This document shows, piece after piece, positions 36,028 to 47,174 of a stretch of 64,000 nt of DNA. Source of the stretch: Vigna angularis (taxonomy: Eukaryota > Streptophyta > Magnoliopsida > Fabales > Fabaceae); assembly GCF_016808095.1 (NCBI RefSeq), contig NC_068971.1:2604001-2668000 (forward strand). The letters run 5' to 3'. A program made the translations under genes and the position numbers. Numbering within the stretch: position 1 is the first letter of the stretch; each line of letters begins with the position of its first letter. The notes below the pieces were generated by a model. It did no database searches and was not told where the DNA came from. It was given only the letters and a program-made list of their open reading frames with translations.

Positions 36028-38491
36028 TTATGTGTTTTTCAATGGTTCATCTAGCAATTGCAAACATTCCTGAGGGTTGGCATAAAAGTAGTCTTCTTCT
36101 TTGGGTTTGTCAGGAATGATAACTCTTGTTCTAGGACTTCCCATACGATTGGCATGAACTTCTTTCACAGCAGTGGAAAAATCATCCCAACTCAACAACC
36201 CATTGTAGTATTGGTCTATTAGCTCTACCAGAAGCCTTCTATCCAGAAGTACAGTTTTCTTGAATCCTAGAAATCTGAAGAGAAGCAAGTATGACACCAG
36301 ATAATTAGATCTCATCATTACACATGATATCCTATAAATAGCAACAGGTTTTGTCAAAAGTGCAGCTAATTCTGCAAACTCTTCTATCATTGTACATCTA
36401 AGAAAAGAATGAATGAAATCAAAACAACTCTTCACTTCATCAAAGTATCATCAGATCACTAAGTAGATAACAGAAATCAGAGAAAGACAGAAGGTAATAC
36501 CTGCGATGGCCTTCCACAACTTTAGCCATGTTCCCGTCGTATGTTGGAATAAATATATCACTTTCTAGAGAAACAAGAAAATCCACTGCAGCCATTTGTG
36601 AGGAGTGGTTTTGGAAATACATCAATTCTGAAGGTTCCAGCAAAGTTTCTTTCCTTACCTATTTAGAAAAATGTTAGTGCCACGAATTTGCATAAATACA
36701 GCATATATTATTTCCTTCTCTCTACTCACCAGATTAGGAAAATCTCCTAGTAAACTTTCCATCCTTTTCTCTCCACCATATATTTCTCCAGCAGCAATAT
36801 AAATTTGAACATTGTGATCTATTCCAAGTGCTGTCAGTACTAGGGAAGTTTCCTCGGGAGTTAAAGGGCATAGACCATCTTTCCTCTTAAGCTCAGAATT
36901 GATAACTTTCTCCTTCCAGCCAGGATATTCATATCTAACAAACACCATTTGCAAAAACTACATTCAAAGGAAAACTGTAGAAACAAGATAGATGTTGCTA
37001 CACATCAATGCATGATTTAGATTACCTCATTCTCCTTAGTTCCTCCTCTTCTTTGCTGTCACAACCATGAGCACAACCAGAGAAGGCCAACATGTCCATC
37101 TCATATCTAAGATGAAGTGCAACGAAAGGTCCCTTTTCCCTCAAAACCTTGACTATTCTTCTGCCAAGTTCTTCTATCTGAGAAGTGAACCTCAGGGCAT
37201 TGAAATTTACTCGGCACCGTAGCTTTTGAATCTCAGCAGGTAGTCCATTGTTTGCAAGTCTTGCATCTGTTCTATTTAGGTGTACGACCTTGTGTTTCAG
37301 CAGCAGAGGCAGGACCTATTTAAGTAGTTAAGGACAGTTAGTTGCTAACTAATAATTAAGTTCTAAGTCACAATATGAAGTGTGCAGAGATAATTTAAAC
37401 CAAGCAGACACCTGGTTTTCATAGTATGAGATATTAGACCAGCTAATGGGTGGCATTGAGTAAGATAGTCCTTTTTCAACTCTTATCTTGACCTTAGGTG
37501 GTAGGTGCTTTAGTATCCGAACCTCATCTCTCAAGGAGGTAATGAAATGATCTACATCAAATATATCTTTGAAGTCACTGCCACATCAAGGGGACAAAAT
37601 GTCAATGAAGCAAAGACATGTCAATCATAACAGTCCAAAAAGGAGGCGTTTCAAAAATTGAAGTTATGACAAAAGAATGATCTGCAAACCTTGAATCCGC
37701 CCAGAAAGAGGCCTTGTCCAGCTCTGGAACTATGAGAGTGACATTTAAGTGTCTGGCAATAGCAACCATGTCACATATCTGCAGGAAAAACAATATGAGG
37801 AATAAACACTTCAAAAGAAATTAATCATACTTTTACTGCAATAGTGATGCTGATTGCAGTGGAGATACCCAAACAAAGAACTCACTGCTGCTCGCATTTG
37901 GTTGAGTCCTCCATTGCATGAAACCAGAAGATAACCATTATTCCTATAAGTTCCTGATGACAAAAATGATCAAATTCAGAAGAGACATGCATAACAAATC
38001 ATAAAAATTTTGCACAAAAGAAGAAAATTATAGGTGTGGGGGAGAGGGGATAGCAGAAAATGAAATGAGAAAGACTGCTGGAAAAAAAAAACAGCATCAA
38101 ATCATCTTTCATATGACAATTTTTTTGATTTTTCGAATTCATAACACTCAGAATTCACAAGACAGGCTTATAACTCACTTTTGGGTGGGAGCAAAACCTT
38201 GGCTGGAGCCAAATCCTTTTCTACAGCCGGGGTACTGAAACAATGAGGCATGCCCTTCAACAAACTTAGCCCCAACAATTCCCCTAGTGCAATCAGCTGA
38301 AGAAGACTAGTCCAAAGTACCACAATCGCAATGGCCCTAGTCATCCACACCTTGATTCTAGGCCTTATAATGAAATTCTCATGCTTCTCAATTCTATCTG
38401 TAGCCAAAACTTTGAGCTCCATCTTTATCCCCTCACTTTCACAGTAGTCTTTTTCTTTTGGCCATCTCAGTACCATTGATTTTGGTATCAT
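36028..38491 (-). CDS. O-fucosyltransferase family (GT106-like) type II membrane protein, about 511 aa
   Basis: Eight exons in transcript order: 38491-38179, 37953-37886, 37778-37690, 37577-37412, 37315-37026, 36934-36730, 36658-36501 and 36274-36028. All are GT-AG and phases agree. An N-terminal cytosolic tail of about 45 residues precedes a membrane anchor ([20 protein letters not shown]). Catalytic-domain blocks are [24 protein letters not shown] [36 protein letters not shown] (with the HLR arginine), [22 protein letters not shown] and YGNMAKVV-like [13 protein letters not shown]. The C-terminus has [15 protein letters not shown]. The family includes the pectin rhamnogalacturonan-I rhamnosyltransferases (RRT) and related Golgi proteins. 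Donor and acceptor of this member are not decided by sequence. A later in-frame ATG at codon 6 is also possible as start. Confidence 0.9.
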
Positions 38492-40418
38492 ACTCTTACT
38501 TCAACTTAACTCTTCAAAATCTTATAAAATTCCTTGAACTAAGTGATACTTAATAAATGCCCAGAAACCAAGACTAAACTAGATAATGCCACTTCACCTT
38601 TGGGTCCTTAAACCTAAAATAAATGCTAATAAAGCCAAGGCTGCGGATATTCTAAGACAAAAAAATGCTATCCACCCACCCACCAGACACTGCACTGACT
38701 CACATCACCTACACCTTGAAATTCCAAAACTTAAGCAACTACAACATCGGCAATGTGGCTTTCATATGACTGCATGAGCTTCAAGTGTCAAAGATTGAAG
38801 AAAACCCAGTAAATAATATGTGGGTTCCTATTGGAATTCCTTCAACTGGGTCTAATCTTGATGGGTTTCTGAGAATGAGAGAGTACCGTTGAAAACCAAA
38901 CAAATAACATAAACCAGAAAAAAAAACACACAATGAGAAAGTGTTCGGACTCACAGGTATAAATTCAAATGTTAATCACGGAGAGAGATGACGTGGCATT
39001 GTGACATGGAATAAATGCTACTTTGTATATTTATGATAATTTTTTATTTGATTATTCGTCTTTGTATGAAAACATAATTTCTACTGTTCTTTGTGATAAG
39101 GACATGACTAGGTAGAATTAATCATTCCATCTGGTTAAAATTACTGAACAAAAATACATATGAAAATAGAATCAATACAGTTCAAAGGATCAAAAAGTGA
39201 ATAATATTAATAAATTCGAAATGATATTTTTTACAAGATAAGTAATTTACATGTATAATTTAAACAAATTAGGACTGCCATACCAAATACCAATCACAGT
39301 CACAGATATTAATGTTTAATATTTTAAAATATAAAATTTGATCTCAGAGAAATCATGATCAATAATACTTCAAATATTTGTAGCATTTAATAGTAAATCG
39401 ATGCAAAACAAAGGTTCTAATTTAAGAACAGAAAACCAACAACAGCACAGAAAAATGTTATGAAATCTCTCTAGAAGCCACAGAGTACTTATAAAAAGCA
39501 TTACTCTCTATGAAATATTGAAACTGAAAAGCATGAATCAATAAGAAAAAGTTGCTTTTACCGATAACTGAATAAACTTTGTAAAAGTAAAAAACAAACT
39601 AAAAAATTTTGTAACATTTTATAATAAAAAATTAAAATAAAATAGAAAGTTTTCTAAATGCCACGTGAGTTACTGATAATGATTTTCATGTATTTGGAAT
39701 CTCTCCACACTGTATATCTGATAGAATTTATGATTATATACATTATTTAACAGAGGACCACTCTGTCATTTATTGCCCACTAACGATAAAGGCACAGTGA
39801 TGCTGAGAAGACAATACCAACCTAATAAAATGAAATTTTTTCACAGATGAACCAACAAAAGTTAAGGATTTCTACATTTTCTATTATGTTGGGTTGTTTG
39901 TAAGTCTTGTTTCCAAGAAGAGATTAAAACATTAAACAGTTAACGTGCGAATGATCGAAAAAAAGTGTAGGAGCTTTTGTTGGTAAAATTTAAAACGTTG
40001 TGAAAGTGGGTGACAGTCACATGCAGTTGATTTGGGAAGAGAGACGTTGTTTTGCAAGTTGTGTGGCAAAGGTGATAAATTCCCGTGATCCTAAAGTAGC
40101 CTTTCTCCATAGAAAAAAAGAGCATGTGAGAATAGTTATTTTAAGTCACAGGCATATGGTGCAACACTTTTTGCTTTTGGTTTTACGCTGCTGTTGTGTA
40201 CTGGGTTTGGAATGAGTTATCATAGAAGAGGATACAAATTGAGTTTCATCCATCTTAGTATCTTATAGGAGATTTTTATATATTTTTTGAGTTAAAAAAA
40301 GGGAGCCATCATGCATGAAGTTGATCTTTATACCAAGAAAATAATCTATTTTTTTCAATTATTTAAGAAAAAAATTAGAATAAAGTTGAGAAATGAGTTG
40401 TTGAACCAAAAACCTGAA
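38492..40418. other. Intergenic spacer, promoter side of the GT106-like gene
   Basis: AT-rich DNA with no supported gene. The 38.5-39.0 kb part is likely the promoter and 5' UTR of the minus-strand gene. The short frames at 38586-38777 and 40000-40215 are not credible. Confidence 0.5.
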
Positions 40419-40428
40419 TTACTAGTAA

Positions 40429-40590
40429 GGTTTAAACCCTCGTTTGGTCCTCGTATTTGTGTGTCAATCTCAAGTGGGTCATCGTGTTATTTTCGGTCTC
40501 AATCAGGTCCATAAACTTGTAAAAATGAGCCAATTAAGCCATCTCCGTTAAGTTTTTGCTGACGCCGTTTATAGTTGCTGACATGGTGCC
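40429..40590 (+). repeat. Left terminal inverted repeat of the Mutator-like element
   Basis: It pairs with 48664-48825 in inverted orientation, with scattered substitutions and small gaps. Confidence 0.8.
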
Positions 40591-40870
40591 CACTTAATAT
40601 GTTGATGTGTACTGTTTGATTACGTAGAATTTTTATTTAAATTAAAATATTTTGAAATGGCAAAATTTAATTGGTTAATGTTAAACTTATAGGGTTTCCT
40701 CTTTGTGATTGGGGTTTCGAATCTGTGTGCAGGTTTCAAATGGAGGTGCAAGCTGTCATGGTTGCGTGAGATTGATGATGGAGGTCGCGATTGAGAAGAT
40801 GTTCGCCGTTTGATTCTCTCTGCAAATGCGTGTTTATGGTGATGTGCGAAGATGATGTTCAGGCATGGTG

Positions 40871-41227
40871 TATTAGACTTGGGGATAGAAAAGTAAAAGA
40901 CCAACTCTCTTTACCCTTAAACGAGTAATACACACGTGACAAGAGAGAGAAAACAGAGAATCCGGGAGTATGAGAGGAAAGGTAGAGCGAGACGCTCTGC
41001 TAGGGTTTTCCCCCTTCTCCACAAGCAACAGACGCAGCCTCCACACACCGGAGCACACACCAGAAACCGATCAAGCAGCCAGCAGTCAAGAACACACACA
41101 AGTACTGAATAATACTCTCTCTATTATTTTCATTAACCACAAAATAGTGTATGATTACAACTTTTATACATGACAAATAAACTGAACCTAACTGAAAAAC
41201 TGAAATATTGTTTTGTTTATTCTAACA
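40871..41227 (-). repeat. 3' LTR of the copia element
   Basis: On the minus strand it starts TGTTAGAATAAAC and ends GTCTAATA. It differs from the other LTR by about 11 substitutions and one single-base gap, by eye. Confidence 0.93.
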
Positions 41228-41245
41228 CTCCTCCTAAACAAAACA
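41228..41245 (-). other. Polypurine tract of the copia element
   Basis: On the minus strand a purine-rich GTTTAGGAGGAG lies immediately before the 3' LTR. It is the expected site for plus-strand priming. Confidence 0.7.
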
Positions 41246-41433
41246 TGATTTTCGAAGAAAAACCCTTTTTCATCGATTGAATCGGTAAAACTCTTGCCTA
41301 TGCTGAATCTAAGTGTTTTCCACCGATTAATAATCTGTACAAATGCTTCCTTTGGCCTTGGAAACAATTTTTCACCGATTAAACTCGTGAAAACACTTTC
41401 CTCCAGACAGATCTTCATACTGAGATGAAAACC

Positions 41434-42777
41434 CTAGGTTTTCATAGTTCTTTTCTGTAGATCTATCCCGATCTCCACCTTTTTTACTCTGATCTGCTTT
41501 CTAAGTATTAGAAAGCATTCACCTTTCAGCGCCTTAGTGAGTATGTCTGCAACCTGGTCCTCGGATCTGCAGTATACCACTTCGAGCTTTCCTTTGCTAA
41601 CTTGTTCCCTGGTGTAGTGGAATCGAGTTTCTATATGCTTGCTCCTACCATGAGATGTAGGATGTTTGGTCAGGTCTATGGCTGACTTGTTGTCCACAAG
41701 TAGTCTGACCTTCCCCTCTACTTCAATCTTCAATTCACTGATCAATGAACTCAGCCAAGCCGCCTGACACGTGGCTTCACAGGCTACAATATATTCTGCC
41801 TCGCACGATGAGAGAGCAACTACTGGTTCTTTTATAGAGCTCCAAGAAATTGGTGCTCCATTTAAGAAAAATACATACCCAGCAGTACTCTTCCTATCAC
41901 TTTTGTCTCCACACCAATCTGAGTCAGAATAAGCATTAATTCGTACCTCTCCTTCTGATTCTCCTCCTGGCAGTAAAATCCCAAAGGTATGTGTACCTTT
42001 TAGATATCTCAGAATCCGTTTAATGGCAATCAGATGAGAAATTCTAGGATTCTGCATATATCTGCTAACTAGACCCACACTGTAACTGATGTCTGGCCTA
42101 GTATTACACAAGTATCTTAGGCTTCCAACCATTTTCCTGTATTCAGTAGGATCAACACCTTCCTCTTCAGGATCCTTCTCAAGTTTCAACCCTACCTCTG
42201 CTGGAGTATTAGCAGAATTGCAATGAAGCATGTTAAACTTGTTTAACATGTCCAATATATATCTGGACTGATGCATCACCAATCCCTCATCAGTTTTAGT
42301 GAATTCAATCCCAAGAAAGTAGTTTAGCTGCCCCAAATCACTCATTTCAAATTCCTGTAACATTTGGACTTCGAAATTAGCAATTTTTTCAACACTGCTT
42401 CCTGTGATTAGCATATCATCCACATACAAGCACACTATTAACATCTTTTTTCTTCCATTGTGCTGATAACACTGAACATACACTCCATGTTCAGATGCAC
42501 ACTTCTCAAACCCGATGTTACTCATGACCCCATCTATTCTCTGGTTCCAAGTCCTTGGAGCCTGCTTGAGCCCATACAGAGCCTTCTTTAATCTGTATAC
42601 TTTGTCAGGATGCTTCTTGACTTCAAATCCCTGAGGTTGGACCACATACACTTCTTCTTCCAGATTACCATTTAGAAATGCATACTTTACATCTAATTGA
42701 TGTAAGGTCCAGTTGAGTTGTGTTGCCACAGAGGTCACCAGTCTAATTGTCTTTATTCTGGCCACAGGTGCAAACAC
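41434..42777 (-). pseudogene. Copia reverse transcriptase and RNase H (part of a broken polyprotein)
   Basis: The frame starts inside the reverse transcriptase at FAPVARIKTIR, contains the active-site motif YVDDMLI, and continues through DIKYAF-like LDVKYAFLNG and GLKQAPRTW. RNase H follows with AYSDSDWCGD and SSCEAEYI. It ends close to the 3' LTR. This segment is open for 447 codons, but it is cut off from the upstream pol by a TGA near 42793-42795, where a related element would have a sense codon. It belongs to the element at 40871-47169. Confidence 0.9.
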
Positions 42778-42978
42778 TTCTCCATAGTCTATTCATGCCT
42801 GCTGCAAGAACCCTTTTGCCACTAATCTAGCCTTGTACCTCGTCACCACACCTTGTGGATTTATTTTGGACTTATAAATCCACTTAAGTGTTATTGGTTT
42901 CTTGTTGGGAGGCAACTCGGTTAATTCCCAGGTCTGGTTCTTCTCAATTGAACCCAGTTCTTCTAGCATAGCCTTGTA

Positions 42979-44073
42979 TCACCTTTTGTCTTTCACAGCT
43001 TGTTCAAACTCCACTGGTTCGGCTTCTGCTATCAAGGCACAGTGAACAAAATTTCCCTCTGATGAAACAGTTGCCTCATAGGCTAGATCATAATCTCTCA
43101 GGTGTGCTGGTAGCTGAGTAATTCTAGATGACCTTCTAACATTCTCCTCCCTCCTGAATACCTCTGGTTCTGCTGTAGGTTCATCTTCCAACTCAATGGT
43201 TGGTTCTCCATCTTCTTTTGACTCCCACTGCCATGACCTAGTTTCATCAATTATCACATCTCTGCTGATAGAAGTTGTCCCTGTTGTAGGATTATACAGC
43301 TTGTATCCACCTGTAACATGATACCCTACCAGTATCAATGGAACTCCTCTATCATCCAGTTTCTTTCTCAATTGATCTGGCACATGTTTATAACATAGGG
43401 AACCAAAAATCTTCAGATGCTTTACATCTGGTTTTACTCTTGTCCAGGCCTCCTCTGGTGTAACATCATTTAGTCTCTTTGTTGGAGATAAATTCAAGAT
43501 ATAGGTGGCTGTCATCACAGCCTCACCTCATAGAAAACTAGGCAACTCCTTGTTTTTCAACATGCATCTCACCATGTTTAAAATAGTTCTATTCTTCCTC
43601 TCTGCTGCCCCATTGTGTTAAGGTGTGTAGGGAGGAGTAATTTCATGAACTATTCCCTCTCTTTCACAGTAATTTCTGAACTCAGTGGAGGTATACTCTC
43701 CTCCTCCATCTGTTCTCAAAGTTTTTAACTTCTTCTCACTTTGCCTTTCAACCATATTCTTAAACTTTTGAAACTGTTGTAGCACCTCACCTTTTCTTTT
43801 CAATAAGTAAACCCAACACTTTCTGGTCCAGTCATCTATGAATAATAGAAAATACCTGCTGCCCCCAGGTGTTTCTACTTGCATAGGTCCACATACATCT
43901 GAATACACTACCCCAAGTTTTTCTGCTGATTTTTGGGGTAAGGTCTTTTTAAAACTTTCCCTTGTCTGTTTGCATTGAACACATTCCTTGCAAACTGTTC
44001 CTGGAATATCAACCTTAGGTAAACCCATCACCATATTCTTTTGGCTTAACTGAAATAGATCTTGGAAATTCAA
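42979..44073 (-). pseudogene. Copia integrase region, interrupted by stops
   Basis: Reading from 44073 downward, the Cys pair of the HHCC finger (CKECVQCKQ) is followed by catalytic-core blocks YSDVCGPM and LRTDGGGEY. After a stop at about 43618 comes the region with the likely catalytic Glu (AAERKNR). After a further stop near 43520 comes the C-terminal part FGSLCYKHVP. Further stops occur just before 44095 and at about 42978. Several of these are TGA or TAA where Trp or Gln codons would be expected, i.e. C-to-T type changes on one strand or the other. Confidence 0.85.
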
Positions 44074-44091
44074 ATGTTCAAATCTGAGGTG

Positions 44092-45005
44092 TCACATCCA
44101 TTCCTCCTTACTCTCTGTTGCACGAAAACATTTGTGATCTACTGCCTCCATTACTACCTTGAAAGTCCTATTTTGTGACAGTTGAACCTGCACAACCACT
44201 CTCCCATTCTGATTGAATATGCTAAGGCAATTATCCTCCATCTTCATCATGTAACCCTTATGTAAAAGTTGTCCCAGACTTAACAGATTAGTCTTCAAAC
44301 CAGGTACAAACAGTACCTCTTCTATTATTACTTCTCTTCCATCTTCACCTCTCAGCACCACTCTGCCATACCCCTCAACCTCCAAATTGCTGTTGTCAGC
44401 AAATCTAATTTTCCCATGTTCAACCCTCTGCATTCTCACAAACCAGTCCTTTCTCCCAGTCATATGAGTGGAGCATCCCGAGTCTAGGTACCATATTATG
44501 CTTTCTGGTTGTTTTTCATCATCTTGGGCCATCAATATCACTGCTTCAGAGTTTGAGTCTTCCTCCTGTGCCAAATTGGCCAATTTCTTGGGTTTATTTT
44601 TCGCCCCTTCTCCTTTCCAGCACTCTTTGGCATAATGACCAAGTTTCTGGCAGTTGTAGCATTTTACCTTCTTCTTGTCAAATTTCCACTCAGCATCTGA
44701 ATTCTTTGAGTTTTTCATTTTTCCTGACCCACTGGACTCTACTCCTTGCTGATCCTGTGAGTCTTTCCCTTTCTTGAACATTTTTCCTCCTTTCTTGAAC
44801 CCTTTACAGCCTTTCAACTGCGATCTGGCCTGTAGGGCTTGCTCATGACACTGTTTGCGCTCATTGATGCGAAATTCATGAGCCTCTAATGAGTTCAACA
44901 ACTCTTCAATTTCCATGGTTTCCTTCCTTCGGGTCTCCTCAATAGCAACCACAACATTGTCAAATATGGATGACAAAGTTCTCAGAATTTTGTCAACAAT
45001 GTACT
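44092..45005 (-). pseudogene. Copia gag C-terminus, zinc knuckle and protease
   Basis: From KYIVDKILRTLSSIFDNVV the frame runs through a Lys-rich stretch to the knuckle CYNCQKLGHYAKEC (C-x2-C-x4-H-x4-C). The protease active site is WYLDSGCSTHMTG. It ends at a TGA near 44092. Upstream it is cut off from the rest of gag by the solo LTR at 45006-46201. Confidence 0.88.
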
Positions 45006-45330
45006 TGTCAGAGGGCGGCTGCAGCGGAATGGTTAGCGTGGGATAACAAACCAAGAGGGTTTTTAATACTAACGTGTGCCTTAAAAATTTCTACTCAATT
45101 AAACTTACTTAGCAATTAACAAAGACAAATAAAGCAAGAGTAAGGTTGAGAGAAATTTGCACAGATGATTTTATCCTGGTTCGGATCTTACCAATCCTAC
45201 GTCGAGTCGCTTATCTCAAAAACAAGATAAACACTTCACTAACACAAAACAATTACAAACTACAATCACAAAGATACAATTTGTAAGAGTTTAGAAAACA
45301 CCTCTCTTGATACCACAAGAGATGAACCTA

Positions 45331-45532
45331 CACCTCCTTTGAGTCTTCACAAAGGATGAACACCTCCTCCGAATACTTCACGAAGGATGAACACCTCCTT
45401 CGAATGCTTCACGAAGGATGAACCAACTTACACCTCCTTTGAATCTTCACAAAGGATGACCACCTCCTTCGAATGCTTCACGAAGGATGAACTTCCTCTT
45501 CCGAACACCTCCTTAGACACACCAAGGATGAA
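45331..45532. repeat. Tandem units of about 30 bp with internal inverted CCTTCG/CGAAGG
   Basis: Units follow the pattern CACCTCCTTCGAATGCTTCA then CGAAGGATGAA, with CCTTTG...CAAAGG variants. About six units of differing quality are seen. Each could fold into a short hairpin, and variants keep the pairing (CCTTTG with CAAAGG). Confidence 0.75.
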
Positions 45533-45746
45533 TCAGCTATTCCTCTATCACCGTAGAAGTATTCCACCAACTCTACAGACAGAGTTTCCTTAGCTGAGCA
45601 AGAGCACACAATTCTCAAGAGTTTCTGAGTATTTGAGCACAAGGGAAGAATTTCTCTAGTTGGTTGATTTTGAGAGAAAATGAGAGTCTATTTATAGACT
45701 CATCCAAAGGCTCTTCCATTTTTCGTTTTCAGCCTTTCTGACAGTG

Positions 45747-46010
45747 TTAATCGATTAGCTACAGTGGTTAATCGATTAACACTCCAACGGATAGTCCAAC
45801 GGCTCTAAAAACGGCTAGTTTTTCAAACGGTCACTGTGTTAATCGATTAGTCTGCTCTGCTAATCGATTAACGTTAATCGATTAACAGCCCCTGCTAATC
45901 GATTAGCGCTAATCGATTAGTCTGATCTGCTAATCGATTAGTCTGCATTGCTGTGCTTCTTCATGGCGCACTGGAACAATCGATTAACACCCTCTGTTAA
46001 TCGATTAACA
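45747..46010. repeat. Ten AATCGATTA palindromic sites in the nested solo LTR
   Basis: Nine copies of TAATCGATTA and one of CAATCGATTA lie within about 265 bp, in flanks alternating GTTAATCGATTAAC and CTAATCGATTAG. Two pairs are directly abutting (about 45870-45890 and 45895-45915). Confidence 0.9.
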
Positions 46011-46195
46011 CTGCACAGTTTTGGCTTTTTGGTTTATTTTTACATCACTTTTGAATGCATACATAAAACTACTAATTTTCCTATGTTCATACAATTATTA
46101 CAAAAGGTTACAAGTCTTCAAAGATCATTCTTCATGAGTCTTGATTGTTCTTAACTTGATTTGGACATCATCAAAACTTCATCTTCATCATTTTG

Positions 46196-46680
46196 CTAAC
46201 AGTACTCATCAGATATCCCATCTTTACAGGCCCTCATTTTATTCACCAATTCTTGTACCTTATCAAAGTAATCAGCCACAGTTTCACTCTCATCCATGAC
46301 TAAAATCTCAAACTGCCTTCTCAACGCCTGCAATTTCACCTTTGTGTTTCTGTCTCCATCACCATATGTCTTCACTAGGATGTCCCATTCCTCCTTAGCA
46401 GTAGCAGCCTTGGAAATCTTGTTAAAGATCTTTGGGCTGACACACTGGTATAGCAAGAATCTTGCCTTGTTGTCCAGTTTCACTTGCAGCTTGTAATTCT
46501 TTTTTCTCTTCTTCAGTAGCCCTATCACTCAACTCAGGCAATCCGTCTTCTATCACCTCTGAAACATCCTGGAAACCGAAGATGGCTTGCATCTTGATGC
46601 GCCAGTCATTAAACTGCTTCCCATCAAACACTGGTAATGGTCCTTGTATTCCTCCAAATCCTGCCATTCTTTCTTGCTGA
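46196..46680 (-). pseudogene. Copia gag N-terminal half, frameshifted
   Basis: It starts MAGFGGIQGPLPVFDGKQF and WRIKMQAIF, the usual copia gag opening. At an A-rich run (plus-strand CTTTTTTCTCTTC, about 46498-46512) the reading shifts frame. The second frame carries on with KLDNKARFLLYQCV and AKEEWDILVKTYGD. It ends where the solo LTR was inserted (46201). The shift is a one-base slippage-type change. Confidence 0.85.
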
Positions 46681-46800
46681 AATCTTGTGGTTTCTTTGAT
46701 TTTCACACAGCCAAAGACTCTTACTTTTCTCTTCTGGATACACACACTTCCAGATAAAGATTACACACCCACTTCACAATTTCACCAGGAAACAGTCGTG

Positions 46801-46813
46801 GCTCTTGATACCA
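46801..46813 (-). other. Primer-binding site of the copia element
   Basis: On the minus strand it reads TGGTATCAAGAGC directly after the 5' LTR, close to the initiator-Met tRNA complement. Confidence 0.8.
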
Positions 46814-47169
46814 TATTAGACTTGGGGATAGAAAAGTAAAAGACCAACTCTCTTTATCCTTAAACGAGTAATACACACGTGACAAGAGAGAGAAAACAAA
46901 GAATCCGAGAGTATGAGAGGAAAGGTAGAGCGAGACGCTCTGCTAGGGTTTTCCCCCTTCTCTACAAGCAATAGATGCAGCCTCCACACACCGGAGCACA
47001 CATCAAAAACCAATCAAGCAGCCAGCAGTCAAGAACACACACAGTACTGAATAATACTCTCTCTGTTATTTTCATTAACCACAAAATAGTGTATGATTAC
47101 AACTTTTATACATGACAAATAAACTGAACCTAACTGAAAAATTGAAATATTGTTTTGTTTATTCTAACA
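46814..47169 (-). repeat. 5' LTR of the copia element
   Basis: Partner of 40871-41227. It carries nearly all of the T or A states at the C/T and G/A differences between the two LTRs. Confidence 0.93.
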
Positions 47170-47174
47170 TGGTG

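Larger units (their letters stand above)
45006..46201 (-). mobile_element. Solo LTR, 1,196 bp, nested in the copia gag, duplication GTACT
   Basis: On the minus strand it starts TGTTAGCAAAATGATGAAG and ends CCCTCTGACA. GTACT lies at 45001-45005 and again at 46202-46206, and the gag reading resumes across that duplication (DEY before, KYIVDKI after). No internal element sequence remains. It contains two repeat arrays: ten AATCGATTA palindromes (45747-46010) and a series of 30-bp hairpin-like units (45331-45532). Confidence 0.88.
40871..47169 (-). mobile_element. Ty1-copia retrotransposon, 6.3 kb, with 5-bp duplication TGGTG
   Basis: Two nearly identical LTRs (40871-41227 and 46814-47169) bound a minus-strand gag-pol. 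TGGTG flanks both ends (40866-40870 and 47170-47174). A primer site TGGTATCAAGAGC on the minus strand (46813-46801) adjoins the 5' LTR, and a polypurine tract complement (CTCCTCCTAAAC, 41228-41239) adjoins the 3' LTR. Domain order gag, zinc knuckle, protease, integrase, reverse transcriptase, RNase H is the copia order. The element is broken by several stops, a frameshift and a solo LTR in gag, so it cannot make an intact polyprotein. The wording resembles the Tnt1/Tork side of copia, but I do not assign a lineage. Confidence 0.93.

Noticed and set aside
40620..40904. 94-codon frame on the - strand as a possible gene captured by the Mutator-like element
   Set aside because: It crosses the copia insertion point at 40871, so it cannot be an original frame, and it shows no domain.
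45387..45593. 68-codon frame with repeated TSFECFTKDE words
   Set aside because: Product of the tandem hairpin-unit array in the nested LTR, not a gene.
45747..46010. CRISPR-like array because of regularly repeated palindromes
   Set aside because: Repeat units are only about 10-14 bp, spacing is irregular, the sequence is within a plant LTR, and no cas genes exist.
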